From an uncultured Ignavibacteria bacterium (lineage in GTDB: Bacteria; Bacteroidota; Ignavibacteria; Tepidaquicellales; Tepidaquicellaceae): a stretch of DNA of 64,000 nt. Where the stretch lies: NCBI GenBank assembly GCA_937974175.1, contig CALJIG010000036.1:1-64000 (forward strand), read 5' to 3'. The translations under genes were made by a program, and so were the position numbers. The notes beneath the pieces were generated by a model. That model was not told the DNA's origin and ran no database searches. It was given only the letters and a program-made list of their open reading frames with translations. Numbering within the stretch: position 1 is the first letter of the stretch; each line of letters begins with the position of its first letter. Of the stretch, positions 52,536 to 61,638 are shown in pieces.

Positions 52536-53057
52536 ATGAATAAAATTCTTCTTACAATATTAATTTGTGGTTTAGTTCTTACGGGCTGCTCGAAAGAAAA
52601 TAAGAACAGCGCAGGCGAAATTAAAATTGAACAGAATACTCCGCCGAAAGAAAATCCGGTACAGACTCCCAAAGAAGAATTAAAAAATGAAACCAAGCCT
52701 GAAATTAAAACTGAAGAGCAGATTCAGCAAGATAAACAAGTACCGCAGCAGACACAAAAACCTGAAGCCGTATCATTAAAAGCTAAACAGACTGCAAAGT
52801 ATATTGGAAAAAATGCAGTTGTTACAGGCTACATTGCAGATGTATATAAAAACGAAAAAGTTGCGTATCTTAACTTTGACGGCAAGTTTCCGAAGAACTC
52901 ATGCGCAGCAGTTATTTTCAAAGATGATTTTGGAAAATTCGGAGATGTAAACCGTTTTAAAAACAAAAATGTAGAAGTAAGCGGTATAATTTCAGAATAT
53001 AACGGCAAGCCGCAGATAATATTAAAAAGCACTTCTCAATTAAAGATTACAGATTAA
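52536..53057 (+). CDS. lipoprotein with a C-terminal OB-fold-like domain
   Basis: The 173-residue protein has a lipobox (LICGLVLTGCSKEN), a Lys/Glu/Pro/Gln-rich linker (about 25-90), and a C-terminal domain AKYIGKNAVVTGYIADVYKNEKVAYLNFDGKFPKNSCAAVIFKDDFGKF with GRPQI-like ending NGKPQIILKSTSQLKI. This pattern matches the small OB-fold domain found near nucleases and in envelope proteins. The role is unknown. The stop codon lies inside a 14-bp tandem repeat that reaches the next start codon. Confidence 0.78.
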   Translation: MNKILLTILICGLVLTGCSKENKNSAGEIKIEQNTPPKENPVQTPKEELKNETKPEIKTEEQIQQDKQVPQQTQKPEAVSLKAKQTAKYIGKNAVVTGYIADVYKNEKVAYLNFDGKFPKNSCAAVIFKDDFGKFGDVNRFKNKNVEVSGIISEYNGKPQIILKSTSQLKITD

Positions 53058-53076
53058 AGATTACAGATTAAAGATT
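53039..53076 (+). repeat. 14-bp minisatellite across a stop/start junction
   Basis: ATTAAAGATTACAG occurs at 53039-53052 and 53053-53066 and begins a third, partial copy at 53067-53076. It covers the end of the lipoprotein frame (including its stop at 53055-53057) and reaches the presumed TTG start of the next gene. Slippage here could change spacing between the two genes. Confidence 0.85.
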
Positions 53077-54557
53077 TGTTCAAATCAAAATTCATAGATC
53101 TTCTCGCAACTTTCACTCACGATGAAATAAAGGAGTTTGAAAGGTTTATCGACTCTCCTTTTTTCAACAGGGATAAAACTATATCCCACAGTTATAAATT
53201 TTTCAAAAAATTCTATCCCGAGTTCAACAATTCGAAATTCACAAAAGAAAATTTTTTCAAATCCCTTTATCCCGGCAAGCCTTACAATGATTCACGTGTA
53301 AGAAATATACTTTCCGATTTATTAAAACACGGGCAGGATTATATTACAATAAAATTTACACGAGGCAATCCCTTCGTAGAAAATGCATCTACGCTTGAGG
53401 CGCTCAGTATGCGGATGCTCGATACTTTGTTTACAAAAAAAATAAACGAAGCATATGAATCGATAGATATAAAGAAGCATGACCCCGATGAAGTTTACCT
53501 TTTCAGAAAAAAGCTGGAAGATTTAAAGTACGATTTTTATTTCAGACGCAGCAAAGAAGATAAAGGAGTTGAAACAACAACTAAGCGCGGAGAGAATCTT
53601 GTATTTTTCTTTCTGCTGAAAATGCTGAAGCTGAAAATTCTTCTCTATACCAATGAACACAATTTTAACATAAAACCCGATGCAGGTCTGCTGAATGCTG
53701 CATTTGAAAACATTAATCTTGAAGCTCTTTTAGATTACGTTAAAAAAAATCACACTGACGAATATCCGGTGATGGCTGTTCATTATTATTTTTATATTGC
53801 GCAGACTGATTTTTCAAAGACCGATTATTATTTTTCAGCAGAGAAAATATTTTTAAACAATATTGATAAGTTCAGCCTGCGCGAGCAGTCAGAAATGCTG
53901 CATGCATTTGCATCTCTCTGCATAGATTATATTCATCTCGGAAAATTTGAGTTCAATAAATATCTTTTAGATGTTTATAAAACTATGGACCGGTATCAGT
54001 TATTTTCAGAGCCTGATAAGCCGCAGGTGATTACTCTGTTGGGATTCAGAAATATAATTCTCATTGCTAAAGAAGAAAAAGACTATGAATGGCTGATTTC
54101 ATTTCTGGAAAGAAATCTTGATAAAATACCTAAGGATTCCCGTGACAACATGAGGGATTTCAGCTATGCCTTACTTGAGTATGATAAGCAGGACTACCCA
54201 AGGGCATTGGAATTTATCAGTAAGGTGAAATATGAATTTTTCTATTTCAGATACGATGTAAAAAATCTTTTGCTTAAATGTTTTTATGAACTGGATATGT
54301 TCGAGCAGGCTTTGTATCTAATTACCAATTATAAATTATTCTTAAAGCAGAATAAAAATATTTCGAAAGACGCGAAAAGAATTTACTCGCAGCATATTAA
54401 ATCTATAGAGAAAGTTACTAAATTAAAAATGAAATTTGATGATTATGAAGCGGTAAAATTCAAAGAGGAAATGAAAACTATGGTGCCGCAGTCAGTAAAA
54501 TGGGCGCAGGAAAAGCTGGATGATTTGATGAAAAAAAATAAAAAGAACAGACGGTAA
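53076..54557 (+). CDS. helical protein of unknown function
   Basis: The 493-residue protein is rich in Lys, Phe, Tyr and Asp and looks all-helical, possibly TPR-like or alpha-solenoid. It has no signal peptide. The N-terminus FIDLLATFTHDEIKEFERFIDSPFFNRDK is of a kind common in Bacteroidota/Ignavibacteria proteins of unknown function. The start would be TTG at 53076, right after the minisatellite; an ATG (53409) far downstream would lose 110 residues. It abuts the convergent ostA-like gene with no gap. Confidence 0.7.
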   Translation: MFKSKFIDLLATFTHDEIKEFERFIDSPFFNRDKTISHSYKFFKKFYPEFNNSKFTKENFFKSLYPGKPYNDSRVRNILSDLLKHGQDYITIKFTRGNPFVENASTLEALSMRMLDTLFTKKINEAYESIDIKKHDPDEVYLFRKKLEDLKYDFYFRRSKEDKGVETTTKRGENLVFFFLLKMLKLKILLYTNEHNFNIKPDAGLLNAAFENINLEALLDYVKKNHTDEYPVMAVHYYFYIAQTDFSKTDYYFSAEKIFLNNIDKFSLREQSEMLHAFASLCIDYIHLGKFEFNKYLLDVYKTMDRYQLFSEPDKPQVITLLGFRNIILIAKEEKDYEWLISFLERNLDKIPKDSRDNMRDFSYALLEYDKQDYPRALEFISKVKYEFFYFRYDVKNLLLKCFYELDMFEQALYLITNYKLFLKQNKNISKDAKRIYSQHIKSIEKVTKLKMKFDDYEAVKFKEEMKTMVPQSVKWAQEKLDDLMKKNKKNRR

Positions 54558-55982
54558 TTATCTTCGGATGGGCTTATCATTTCTCGGAGTGAATCCCGGG
54601 AGAGCTAATGCTACTTTACCAATTTCAGCTTCAGGGGAGTAAACACCTTTCACGCTTTTTTCAATCCTTATTTTTGAAACAGAATTTTCCGCCCTGTCAA
54701 AATAAATATAAATATTATCTCCCTCTGAATTATTCACACCGTTTGCTTTTTTATCTTCATAGATAAAATATATGCTCGATGCATTGCTTGTTGCAATAAC
54801 GGAATCCACTTTATCATCCTGTATGTAAACTGAGATATCTCTCGAGCGAATCTGGTCGTACCTGTCGGCAAATAAAGAATCTCCCTGCGAAATCATAAAC
54901 GAAGGCTTTGTGTTCGGAATATTTATCTTTCTTACAAAGATGCTCTGCAATTTATTTCCGGGAAGCTCGGCGTAGATAGAATCGCCCGTAATCTGCATAT
55001 TATCCTGCCATACAATTGGCTCTCTTTCCATGGCTAGCTTGGAAGAATCCTTAAAATAAATTCCCCGCCCGCACTTCGAATAAAAATTTGTACGGATTAT
55101 CTCGACACTATCCGTTGCAATATAATACTCGGGCTTCGTTCTGAACGCCTCCATGAAAGAACTGTATATGAAAAGTGTATCAGGATTTGTTTTATCTATC
55201 TGAACTAACTTCGATCTTCCTGCAAGCTTTGTATAATTTTTTAATTCGTAGTTCTCTAAAATATTTCCATAGAGAACTGTGTTATTATTCAGACTTTCAA
55301 CGCGGACATTACCCGATGCATAAGACTCTTTTTTATCTGAATAATTCGTAAGCGTATCGGAGTAAATAAGAGTAGAGTCGCTGTCTATCACAACTTTTTC
55401 ATAGGCAAAAGTCTTAAACTGCCTCTTATAAAAATCTATATTCTCCGCTTTTATAATAGCAGAGTCAGTTGTAACAATCACATTTCCTTTCGCAAAAGAA
55501 TCTTCAGTGTTCCGAAGATAAGTTAAGTGTGTTGAGGTAATTCTGTACTGCGGATTTATAATTATCACATCTCCGTGAAAATCAGCCTTTGCCTGCTCAA
55601 AAAAATAGACACCGCTGTTTGCGCGCAGTGTTGCATTCGGGTCTTTCAGTGTTACGCCGCCTTCGCCCGTAGCGCGTTTTTCATTGCCGTAATAAATTCC
55701 TTTCGAAGTAAAGAGCGACATCGTATCCTGATATATTTTCACGTTGCCGCGCAGCTCAACTTTATTCTGGTCAGGGAACTGAGTAGCGGAATTGCAAAAC
55801 ACGGTTATATTTCCCTGTTTGAACTGTACATTTCCCTGAGCCTCACGTATAAGCTGGCCGTTTTCACTTCTGCCTGTGAGCGAATCTGCATGTATTAGTT
55901 CAACTTTTTCCTGCGCAAAAACATTTGCAAAGGAAAAAATGAAAAGAAAAGCTAAACAATATTTTATTTTTTTATCTATCAA
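54558..55982 (-). CDS. OstA/LptA-like LPS transport protein
   Basis: The 474-residue protein has a signal peptide (KKIKYCLAFLFIFSFANVFAQ) and OstA-type repeats (LIREAQGNVQFKQGNITVFCNSATQFPDQNKVELRGNVKIYQDTM, YGNEKRATGEGGVTLKD), the beta-jellyroll bridge fold of LptA/LptD. It should carry LPS across the periplasm. It is longer than E. coli LptA (185 residues), as in Bacteroidota. It follows lptC by 14 bp. Confidence 0.88.
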   Translation of the reverse strand: MIDKKIKYCLAFLFIFSFANVFAQEKVELIHADSLTGRSENGQLIREAQGNVQFKQGNITVFCNSATQFPDQNKVELRGNVKIYQDTMSLFTSKGIYYGNEKRATGEGGVTLKDPNATLRANSGVYFFEQAKADFHGDVIIINPQYRITSTHLTYLRNTEDSFAKGNVIVTTDSAIIKAENIDFYKRQFKTFAYEKVVIDSDSTLIYSDTLTNYSDKKESYASGNVRVESLNNNTVLYGNILENYELKNYTKLAGRSKLVQIDKTNPDTLFIYSSFMEAFRTKPEYYIATDSVEIIRTNFYSKCGRGIYFKDSSKLAMEREPIVWQDNMQITGDSIYAELPGNKLQSIFVRKINIPNTKPSFMISQGDSLFADRYDQIRSRDISVYIQDDKVDSVIATSNASSIYFIYEDKKANGVNNSEGDNIYIYFDRAENSVSKIRIEKSVKGVYSPEAEIGKVALALPGFTPRNDKPIRR

Positions 55983-55996
55983 ATTCTATTTGTCTT

Positions 55997-56524
55997 CTAT
56001 TTATCGAAGACACCGCTTACCTGGTAAATTTTATAGTTTGTTAAATTCTGGTCTGACTCAAATCCTATTCCTTCTATTATTTCCTTCGGAGTAGTTATCC
56101 TTACAAATACATCTGAATAAACTTTCTGCGTTTTGTTTTTCCAAAGGAGCTTTGATGTTCGCAGCTCACTGCCCGCTTTATTTACAACGCGTACGCTGTC
56201 AAATATTTCTATATCCTTTGTATTATCTTCTACTTTTCCTCTGTTGCCTGTGAGAGTTGAAACAATCTCTCCGTTCTTATAAAAATCCACAACTGCACCG
56301 CTGTCAATCACTGTATAACCTTTATCACTGAAAGCCGAAATATGCCCTGCTTTCAAAATTGCTTTTACAAATCCTGAATCGGAGAAAGTTACATCTGAGT
56401 TCCAGCTTTCCTGAATGGGAATATTTTCCGGAGAGAGGTCTGATTTCGGCGGCTCAAATTTTTCATCGCACGAAAAAAACGCAAGCGATACAAACAAAAC
56501 TGCTATGTAAAAAAGTTTATACAA
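55997..56524 (-). CDS. lptC: LPS export ABC transporter periplasmic protein LptC
   Basis: The 175-residue product has a lipobox-like or anchor N-terminus (LFYIAVLFVSLAFFSCDEKF), then WNSDVTFSDSGFVKAILKAGHISAFSDKGYTVIDSGAVVDFYKNGEIVSTLTGNRGKVEDNTKDIEIFDSVRVVNKAGSELRTSKLLWK, the LptC beta-jellyroll. It would take LPS from the inner-membrane LptBFG complex to LptA. It lies between kdsD and the ostA-like gene in one transcript. Confidence 0.9.
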   Translation of the reverse strand: MYKLFYIAVLFVSLAFFSCDEKFEPPKSDLSPENIPIQESWNSDVTFSDSGFVKAILKAGHISAFSDKGYTVIDSGAVVDFYKNGEIVSTLTGNRGKVEDNTKDIEIFDSVRVVNKAGSELRTSKLLWKNKTQKVYSDVFVRITTPKEIIEGIGFESDQNLTNYKIYQVSGVFDK

Positions 56525-56525
56525 A

Positions 56526-57521
56526 CTATAAACCCTCTTCTATCAGTCTGTGCATGTGAAGTACTCCCAGTACTTTTCTTTTTTTATCTGCAACGATAAG
56601 CTGCGTAATTTTATTCTCTTCCATTATTTCCAGCGCAGTTCTTGCAAGAGTATTCGGCGGGATTAACTTAGGCACAGAGTTCATAATATCTTTTGCCTTA
56701 GTCGTATTTATATGCTCTATATTTTTTTCAAGAAATCTTCTTATATCTCCGTCAGTTATAATACCCACGACTTTATTTTTTTTTACAACGCATGTGCAGC
56801 CGAGTCTTTTTGAGGAAATCATGTAAATTATATCTTTCAGATTTGCATCGAAGTTTACTATCGGAATTTTATTTTCTTCCTGCAGCAAATCACTCACTTT
56901 CAGTAAGAGCTTCTTGCCTAAAATCCCTCCGGGGTGAAATCTTGCAAAATCTTCCCGCGAAAAATCTCTCTTCTGAAGCAAAGCAATTGCAAGCGCATCG
57001 CCTAATACAAGAGCTGTAGTCGAAGAAGACGTCGGCGCAAGATTATGCGGGCATGCCTCTTCTTTTACCGAGGCATCTAAAACAATATCGGATAACTTTG
57101 CAATTTCAGAGGAAGTGTTTCCTATGATTGCAATTATTTTTACTTTTAAAGTTTTAAGAAGCGGAATTATCTGCGTTACATCTGATGAATCGCCGCTTTT
57201 GGAAATAGCGATTACAATATCTTCATCGCGCAAAATTCCAAGGTCACCGTGCACGCTATCTGCTGAGTGTAAAAAAATGGAATACGTTCCCGTTGAGTTA
57301 AACGTTGCAACAATTTTCTGCGCAATGATGCCCGATTTCCCCACGCCTGTAATAACTACTTTACCTTTGCATTTATAAATAGATTCAACGGCCGAGACAA
57401 AATTATCTGCAAATTTTTTATCGTTAAATCTTCTTTCCAATGAAGCGATTTCTTTCTTCTCTATGCAAACGACTTTCTTTGCGTTTTTTATAATATCTTT
57501 CTGGGTGTCCTGTTTAGCCAA
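56526..57521 (-). CDS. kdsD: arabinose-5-phosphate isomerase (KdsD/KpsF)
   Basis: KdsD converts ribulose-5-phosphate to arabinose-5-phosphate, the first step toward KDO of LPS. The 331-residue protein has an SIS domain (GKVVITGVGKSGIIAQKIVATFNSTGTYSIFLHSADSVHGDLGILRDEDIVIAISKSGDS, APTSSSTTALVLGDALAIALL, HPGGILGKKLL) followed by two CBS domains. The length is typical. Its start lies 141 bp from the divergent methyltransferase gene. Confidence 0.95.
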   Translation of the reverse strand: MAKQDTQKDIIKNAKKVVCIEKKEIASLERRFNDKKFADNFVSAVESIYKCKGKVVITGVGKSGIIAQKIVATFNSTGTYSIFLHSADSVHGDLGILRDEDIVIAISKSGDSSDVTQIIPLLKTLKVKIIAIIGNTSSEIAKLSDIVLDASVKEEACPHNLAPTSSSTTALVLGDALAIALLQKRDFSREDFARFHPGGILGKKLLLKVSDLLQEENKIPIVNFDANLKDIIYMISSKRLGCTCVVKKNKVVGIITDGDIRRFLEKNIEHINTTKAKDIMNSVPKLIPPNTLARTALEIMEENKITQLIVADKKRKVLGVLHMHRLIEEGL

Positions 57522-57662
57522 TGTGTTCTAAAGTTATTTCTGTTTAATAATAATTATGACTTAAAAATCCGGATTAATTTTAAGAAATTAGCTATAATAC
57601 AGGTTTAAAAAAATATCATTAATTTTAATCCAAATCTAACTCCAAATTTAACTTAATAACAG

Positions 57663-59090
57663 ATGAAAAAAGGCGATGAACTCGTGCTTGATGTACTGGA
57701 ACTGAACTCAGAAGGTAAAGGTGTCTGCAAGACCGATGAGGGTTTTGTGATTTTTACGGATAAAGTCCTGCCCGGCGATACTGTACGAATCCAGTTAAAG
57801 AAAAAAAAATCAAACTATGGTGAAGGAAGACTGCTTGAAGTTGTGAAGCCTTCCGAGTACAGAATAAACCCGCCCTGCAATTACTTCGGCACTTGCGGCG
57901 GCTGTAAAATTCAGAATTATGTCTATGAGAAACAGCTTGATTTTAAAACTGAAGCTGTACGGAATGCTTTTAAGCGTATAGGCGGATTTGAAAATCTTGA
58001 AATTCCTCCGGCTCTTCCAAGCAATGATATTTTTTATTACAGGAATAAAATGGAGTTCTCTTTTTCCGATGACAGATGGCTTACTAAAGAAGACGTTGAG
58101 AACGGAGTGCCGAAAGATTTTGCGCTGGGACTTCATGTGCCGAGATTTCACTCTAAGATTGTCGACGTGCATAAGTGCTGGCTGCAATCGGATGCATCGA
58201 ACAGGATTTTAAACTACACCCGCGATTTTTTCAAAAGCAGAGGAGTAAGCGTTTATACTATAAATACTCACTCGGGATTTTTACGCTTTCTTATTGTCCG
58301 CGAGTGCAAGAATACAAATGACTTAATGGTCTCACTTATTACCTATGATTACGATGAAGAACTGATAAATGAGTATTCAGAAGGGTTGAAAAAAGCTGCT
58401 CCCGAAGTTACGACTTTTATTAACGCTATCTCAAATAAAAAAGCGCAGGTTGCATTCGGTGATGAGGAGAGAGTAATTTTCGGAAAAGGATATATAGAAG
58501 AAGAATTGAATAAAGACAACGGAACGAAGTTTAAATTTAAAATTTCTCCGAACTCTTTTTTTCAGACTAATACAAAACAAGGAGAGATATTATACAACAT
58601 TGCTGCTAAAGCAGGCGACTTTAAAAAAACTGATAAGGTCTTAGATTTATACTGCGGTACGGGTTCAATTTCTATTTTTGTTTCAGATGAAGTTGCTGAA
58701 GTGAAAGGTGTTGAACTTGTTGAGGATTCCATTAAAAATGCTTTTCAGAACAAGGAACTTAATAATATTTCTAATGTAGATTTTGAGCTCGGCGATATAA
58801 AAGATTTTCTTCTATCAAAAGATGTTCAGGAGCTTCATAAGTATAATAAAGTAATTCTTGACCCTCCGAGAGCGGGCCTCCATCCGAAGATATGCGAGAT
58901 ACTTGCCGAAACTGATTTTGAAAAAATTGTTTACGTGAGCTGCAATCCCGTTACTCAGGCGCGCGATCTGCAGATAATCTGCGGCAAAGGAAAATATAAA
59001 ATAAACTCTGTCCAGCCCGTTGATATGTTTCCGCATACGTATCATATAGAGAACGTGGTGGACTTGGTGAGAAGTTCAGTTCAATTATAA
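57663..59090 (+). CDS. rlmD: 23S rRNA (uracil-5-)-methyltransferase, RlmD/RumA type
   Basis: The 475-residue protein has an N-terminal TRAM domain (GDELVLDVLELNSEGKGVCKTDEGFVIFTDKVLPGDTVRIQL), a [4Fe-4S] cluster motif (CNYFGTCGGCKIQNY plus KCWLQ), a SAM site (VLDLYCGTGSISIFVS), DPPRAGLHPK and the catalytic YVSCNP. It methylates U at C5 in 23S rRNA; in this group it may act on other sites, so the exact position is uncertain. Confidence 0.93.
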   Translation: MKKGDELVLDVLELNSEGKGVCKTDEGFVIFTDKVLPGDTVRIQLKKKKSNYGEGRLLEVVKPSEYRINPPCNYFGTCGGCKIQNYVYEKQLDFKTEAVRNAFKRIGGFENLEIPPALPSNDIFYYRNKMEFSFSDDRWLTKEDVENGVPKDFALGLHVPRFHSKIVDVHKCWLQSDASNRILNYTRDFFKSRGVSVYTINTHSGFLRFLIVRECKNTNDLMVSLITYDYDEELINEYSEGLKKAAPEVTTFINAISNKKAQVAFGDEERVIFGKGYIEEELNKDNGTKFKFKISPNSFFQTNTKQGEILYNIAAKAGDFKKTDKVLDLYCGTGSISIFVSDEVAEVKGVELVEDSIKNAFQNKELNNISNVDFELGDIKDFLLSKDVQELHKYNKVILDPPRAGLHPKICEILAETDFEKIVYVSCNPVTQARDLQIICGKGKYKINSVQPVDMFPHTYHIENVVDLVRSSVQL

Positions 59091-59100
59091 AATCATCTAT

Positions 59101-60261
59101 ATGGAAAAAAAGATTTTAATTTCATTATTTTTTGTATTAGTGGTAGCAAACATTTCTTTTGGAAAAATCCGTACATTTGGATCTGATGTACCTGAAATAT
59201 TTATTTCAGGTAAGTACGATGAGAATAAAAAAGTAATTATGGATTATCTTTACGTCAAAACTTTCATAAAGGATACTTTAATAAATAATATTGAATTTAA
59301 AAAATTTCAATGGGACAAGTTTAAAAATTATAGAGAAGCTCACCAAATACATTACGAATTTCAACGATTTACAGATGAGGAATTTATTTTGTTAGACGGA
59401 AAATTGAAGATTGTACATAAATTAAAACCAAAACCGGAAACACAAACAGGAATATTATATGGGACAGAAACAGAAATAACTTATAAATCAGGAAAGGATG
59501 CGCTATCTGAAAAATTTTCACTTGCAGATAATGAAGTATTTATTCTTTTAAACATAAAAGATAAAAAATTTGGTGGAGGTATGAACGGGATTGAATTTAA
59601 ACAAATACTTGCAGGAGGTGCTTTTGAGATTGCAGCTAAAATACTAACGAAAAAGGATTCTGCAGAAACTGATTACAATATTCAGCCTGGTGATGAGCTT
59701 CAGTTTGTGTACATAGTTGAACGTGTAGGTTTTTCAAGTGAAGGAACTTTGGGTAAAGATAACTCCTTTAAGACCGAAGAAAAAAAACTGTCTTCGCGCG
59801 AGGAAGTAATCACAATGAAATGTACAAATGTTAACAAAGAGAACGGTAAAAAGAATCTTCATTTTAATATAAGTAAATTTTCCTCGGAGAAGAATACTAC
59901 GAAGGAATCTTCTTCCATGATTATAATTGATGAGGAAGGGAATGTTTCTATGGATGATCAGGTGATTGCAAAAGAGCAGACCTTCAAATTGGATTTTAAA
60001 ATTGAAACTTTTGATGTTTCACAACTTCCGGAAGAATATAGAACGGATGGAGGAAATACAAGCTACTTTAGTTTTACAGGTATTACTAACGATACTTTAA
60101 ACGGTAAAGCTTTTCCCAAAGCTTTATATATAAATTCAATAAACTATTACACGGCATATTATCTGTGTTATTTTCCTATGTTCGTTGCCGAGTATCCGGG
60201 AACGAAAGCTGAAATTTTATATGTAAAATTAAACAATAAAGAGTACGGGAATAAAAGATGA
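59101..60261 (+). CDS. secreted protein of unknown function
   Basis: The 386-residue product has a signal peptide (KKILISLFFVLVVANISFGK) and no lipobox, membrane segment or sorting domain. The mature part is beta-rich with many Lys and Glu. I recognise no family. It follows the methyltransferase by 10 bp and precedes the next gene by 16 bp. Confidence 0.75.
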   Translation: MEKKILISLFFVLVVANISFGKIRTFGSDVPEIFISGKYDENKKVIMDYLYVKTFIKDTLINNIEFKKFQWDKFKNYREAHQIHYEFQRFTDEEFILLDGKLKIVHKLKPKPETQTGILYGTETEITYKSGKDALSEKFSLADNEVFILLNIKDKKFGGGMNGIEFKQILAGGAFEIAAKILTKKDSAETDYNIQPGDELQFVYIVERVGFSSEGTLGKDNSFKTEEKKLSSREEVITMKCTNVNKENGKKNLHFNISKFSSEKNTTKESSSMIIIDEEGNVSMDDQVIAKEQTFKLDFKIETFDVSQLPEEYRTDGGNTSYFSFTGITNDTLNGKAFPKALYINSINYYTAYYLCYFPMFVAEYPGTKAEILYVKLNNKEYGNKR

Positions 60262-60277
60262 ATAATAATAAATCTCT

Positions 60278-60751
60278 ATGAATATAAAACCACCTACTCC
60301 TACTGAAAAAATATATTTAGAAAAAAATACTTTTGCGAAAATTTTATTTGTTATCGGTGCACTGTGTTTTATTTGCTCTCCTATACTTGCGCTTACCTAT
60401 GAAGGATTTCTTTCCGGTAATGTGAAAGAAATTAAATTCAATCTTATCCCTGATGCGCAGACATTGTGGATTGCCAGCGCTGCATTCGGAATAGCAGGCG
60501 GAGCTTTAATGAATTATAATAAATTCCTTGCTTCAATTCCCGCAGGATTAGCTGCAAGTCTTTTCATGACTGATTTTACTTTATTCTACATTTCCTTCCG
60601 CAAATCTATTTTAAATTATGAACTCTTTATCCCGTATTTTCTTGGATTTCTTCTAGGTGCGGGAGTGTATAAAGTCCTTTACAAACTTATTTATAAAAAG
60701 AAAGATGATGAAATTTTAAAAAGCAGAGTTAATACGGAATTAAAAAATTAA
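60278..60751 (+). CDS. small membrane protein of unknown function
   Basis: The 157-residue protein has about four hydrophobic segments (FVIGALCFICSPILALTYEGFLS, LWIASAAFGIAGGALMNY, FLASIPAGLAASLFMTDFTLFYISF and LFIPYFLGFLLGAGVYKVLYKLIY) and a short lysine-rich C-terminus. No motif is recognised. Confidence 0.75.
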   Translation: MNIKPPTPTEKIYLEKNTFAKILFVIGALCFICSPILALTYEGFLSGNVKEIKFNLIPDAQTLWIASAAFGIAGGALMNYNKFLASIPAGLAASLFMTDFTLFYISFRKSILNYELFIPYFLGFLLGAGVYKVLYKLIYKKKDDEILKSRVNTELKN

Positions 60752-60804
60752 GGCTCTTGTTGAAATTTATAACCCCGTAAAATAAATTAATTATAAGGTT
60801 ATAA

Positions 60805-61095
60805 ATGAAAAAAATTATATCAAAGCCCGGAAAGAGCAAGCAGGAATTACTAGAGTCACTCGAAAAATTAAAAGAAAAATTTAAACACGAAATATCAGGT
60901 AACGATGTTGAGGTAACCAAAATAACTGACGGATATAAAGTCCATGCTGAAAAAAGATTCATTGTTAAATTTCATGTAGATGCAGAAATAATTGCCCGCG
61001 ACGGCGAGTACGAGCTTTCGTGGGAAACAAACGCTCCGCAGGGCAAGGTAGAAGATGCGATGAAGAAAATTGAGCAGACGCTGCAAGCGAATTAA
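60805..61095 (+). CDS. small protein, possibly of the polyhydroxyalkanoate-system family
   Basis: The 96-residue protein is highly charged: a helical N-terminus (KQELLESLEKLKEKFKHEI), then beta strands (EVTKITDGYKVHAEKRFIVKFHVDAEIIARDGEYELSWETNAP) and a final helix. This resembles small PHA-system/granule-region proteins, but the match is loose. It has no signal peptide. Confidence 0.65.
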   Translation: MKKIISKPGKSKQELLESLEKLKEKFKHEISGNDVEVTKITDGYKVHAEKRFIVKFHVDAEIIARDGEYELSWETNAPQGKVEDAMKKIEQTLQAN

Positions 61096-61097
61096 TT

Positions 61098-61121
61098 TTC
61101 CCTATACCTACTAATAGGGAA
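61098..61121. repeat. hairpin, repeat copy B
   Basis: TTCCCTAT (61098-61105) and ATAGGGAA (61114-61121) flank 8 nt. Read on the minus strand, the inner 22 nt TCCCTATTAGTAG... differ from the dnaA-recN copy (2008-2031) at only two positions of the loop side. Confidence 0.75.
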
Positions 61122-61179
61122 GATTTTATTTATTTTGATAAAAGTTCTTTCTATATTGAAGATGTGTTAAGCATTTGAT

Positions 61180-61286
61180 GGGGCGCCCTCCGTCCCGATT
61201 TCATCGGGACACGTCCAAAGCGAAGAATTGAAAATTTCAATTCTTCGCTTTGGACGTACGAACCTACGGTTCGTGGAGGGCGCCCC
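61180..61286. repeat. fully paired 107-nt cloverleaf palindrome
   Basis: The outer arms GGGGCGCCCTCC (61180-61191) and GGAGGGCGCCCC (61275-61286) are exact reverse complements. Between them lie three inverted repeats that abut each other and the outer arms with no free base: 61192-61210 (8-bp stem, loop TTC), 61211-61257 (23-bp stem with one central base) and 61258-61274 (7-bp stem, loop TAC). All pairs are Watson-Crick. It is far more GC-rich than its surroundings, which points to an inserted element. Confidence 0.9.
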
Positions 61287-61318
61287 GGTGGATTAGTATT
61301 AATTCAGCTTTACATAAT

Positions 61319-61374
61319 AATCCGTCAAAAATTCATCAAGATTGAAAAAATTTTTGAAAGTGATTTATTTGGAG
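61319..61374. repeat. CCGTCAAAAA repeat unit, copy B1
   Basis: AATCCGTCAAAAATTCATCAAGATTG..., followed by GATTTATTTGGAG. It is closely alike the copy at 61501-61553 over about 53 bases and shares its first half with 2060-2083. Confidence 0.75.
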
Positions 61375-61500
61375 CAACAGAGAGAATGTGACAATTTTGC
61401 TACTTTGAAATATTTCAATATTTCAAATCCGAACATAAAGATTTTTCTATGTCGGATTTTCACGTAAGCCGTTGTTGTTTTTACAAGATCGGATTTTCAA

Positions 61501-61553
61501 AATCCGTCAAAAATTCATCATGATGGAAAAATTTTGAAGTGATTTATTTAGAG
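61501..61553. repeat. CCGTCAAAAA repeat unit, copy B2
   Basis: AATCCGTCAAAAATTCATCATGATGG, then TTTTGAAGTGATTTATTTAG. It differs from B1 by a few substitutions and small gaps. Confidence 0.75.
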
Positions 61554-61615
61554 AGTAAAGCTAAACCCCGCTTTTATCAGTGACATCATAAAAAATCATA
61601 AGAATCTGTGTTCAT

Positions 61616-61638
61616 AATCCGTCAAAAACCCGACGAAC
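61616..61638. repeat. CCGTCAAAAA repeat unit, copy B3 (short)
   Basis: AATCCGTCAAAAACCCGACGAAC: its CCCG form matches the copy at 2060-2083 better than B1 and B2. It lies just before the PepSY-type gene and may supply part of its leader. Confidence 0.65.

Noticed and set aside
61319..61638. CRISPR-like array of CCGTCAAAAA units
   Set aside because: Spacing between units is irregular (182 and 115 bp), the repeats are unequal in length and sequence, and no cas gene is present.
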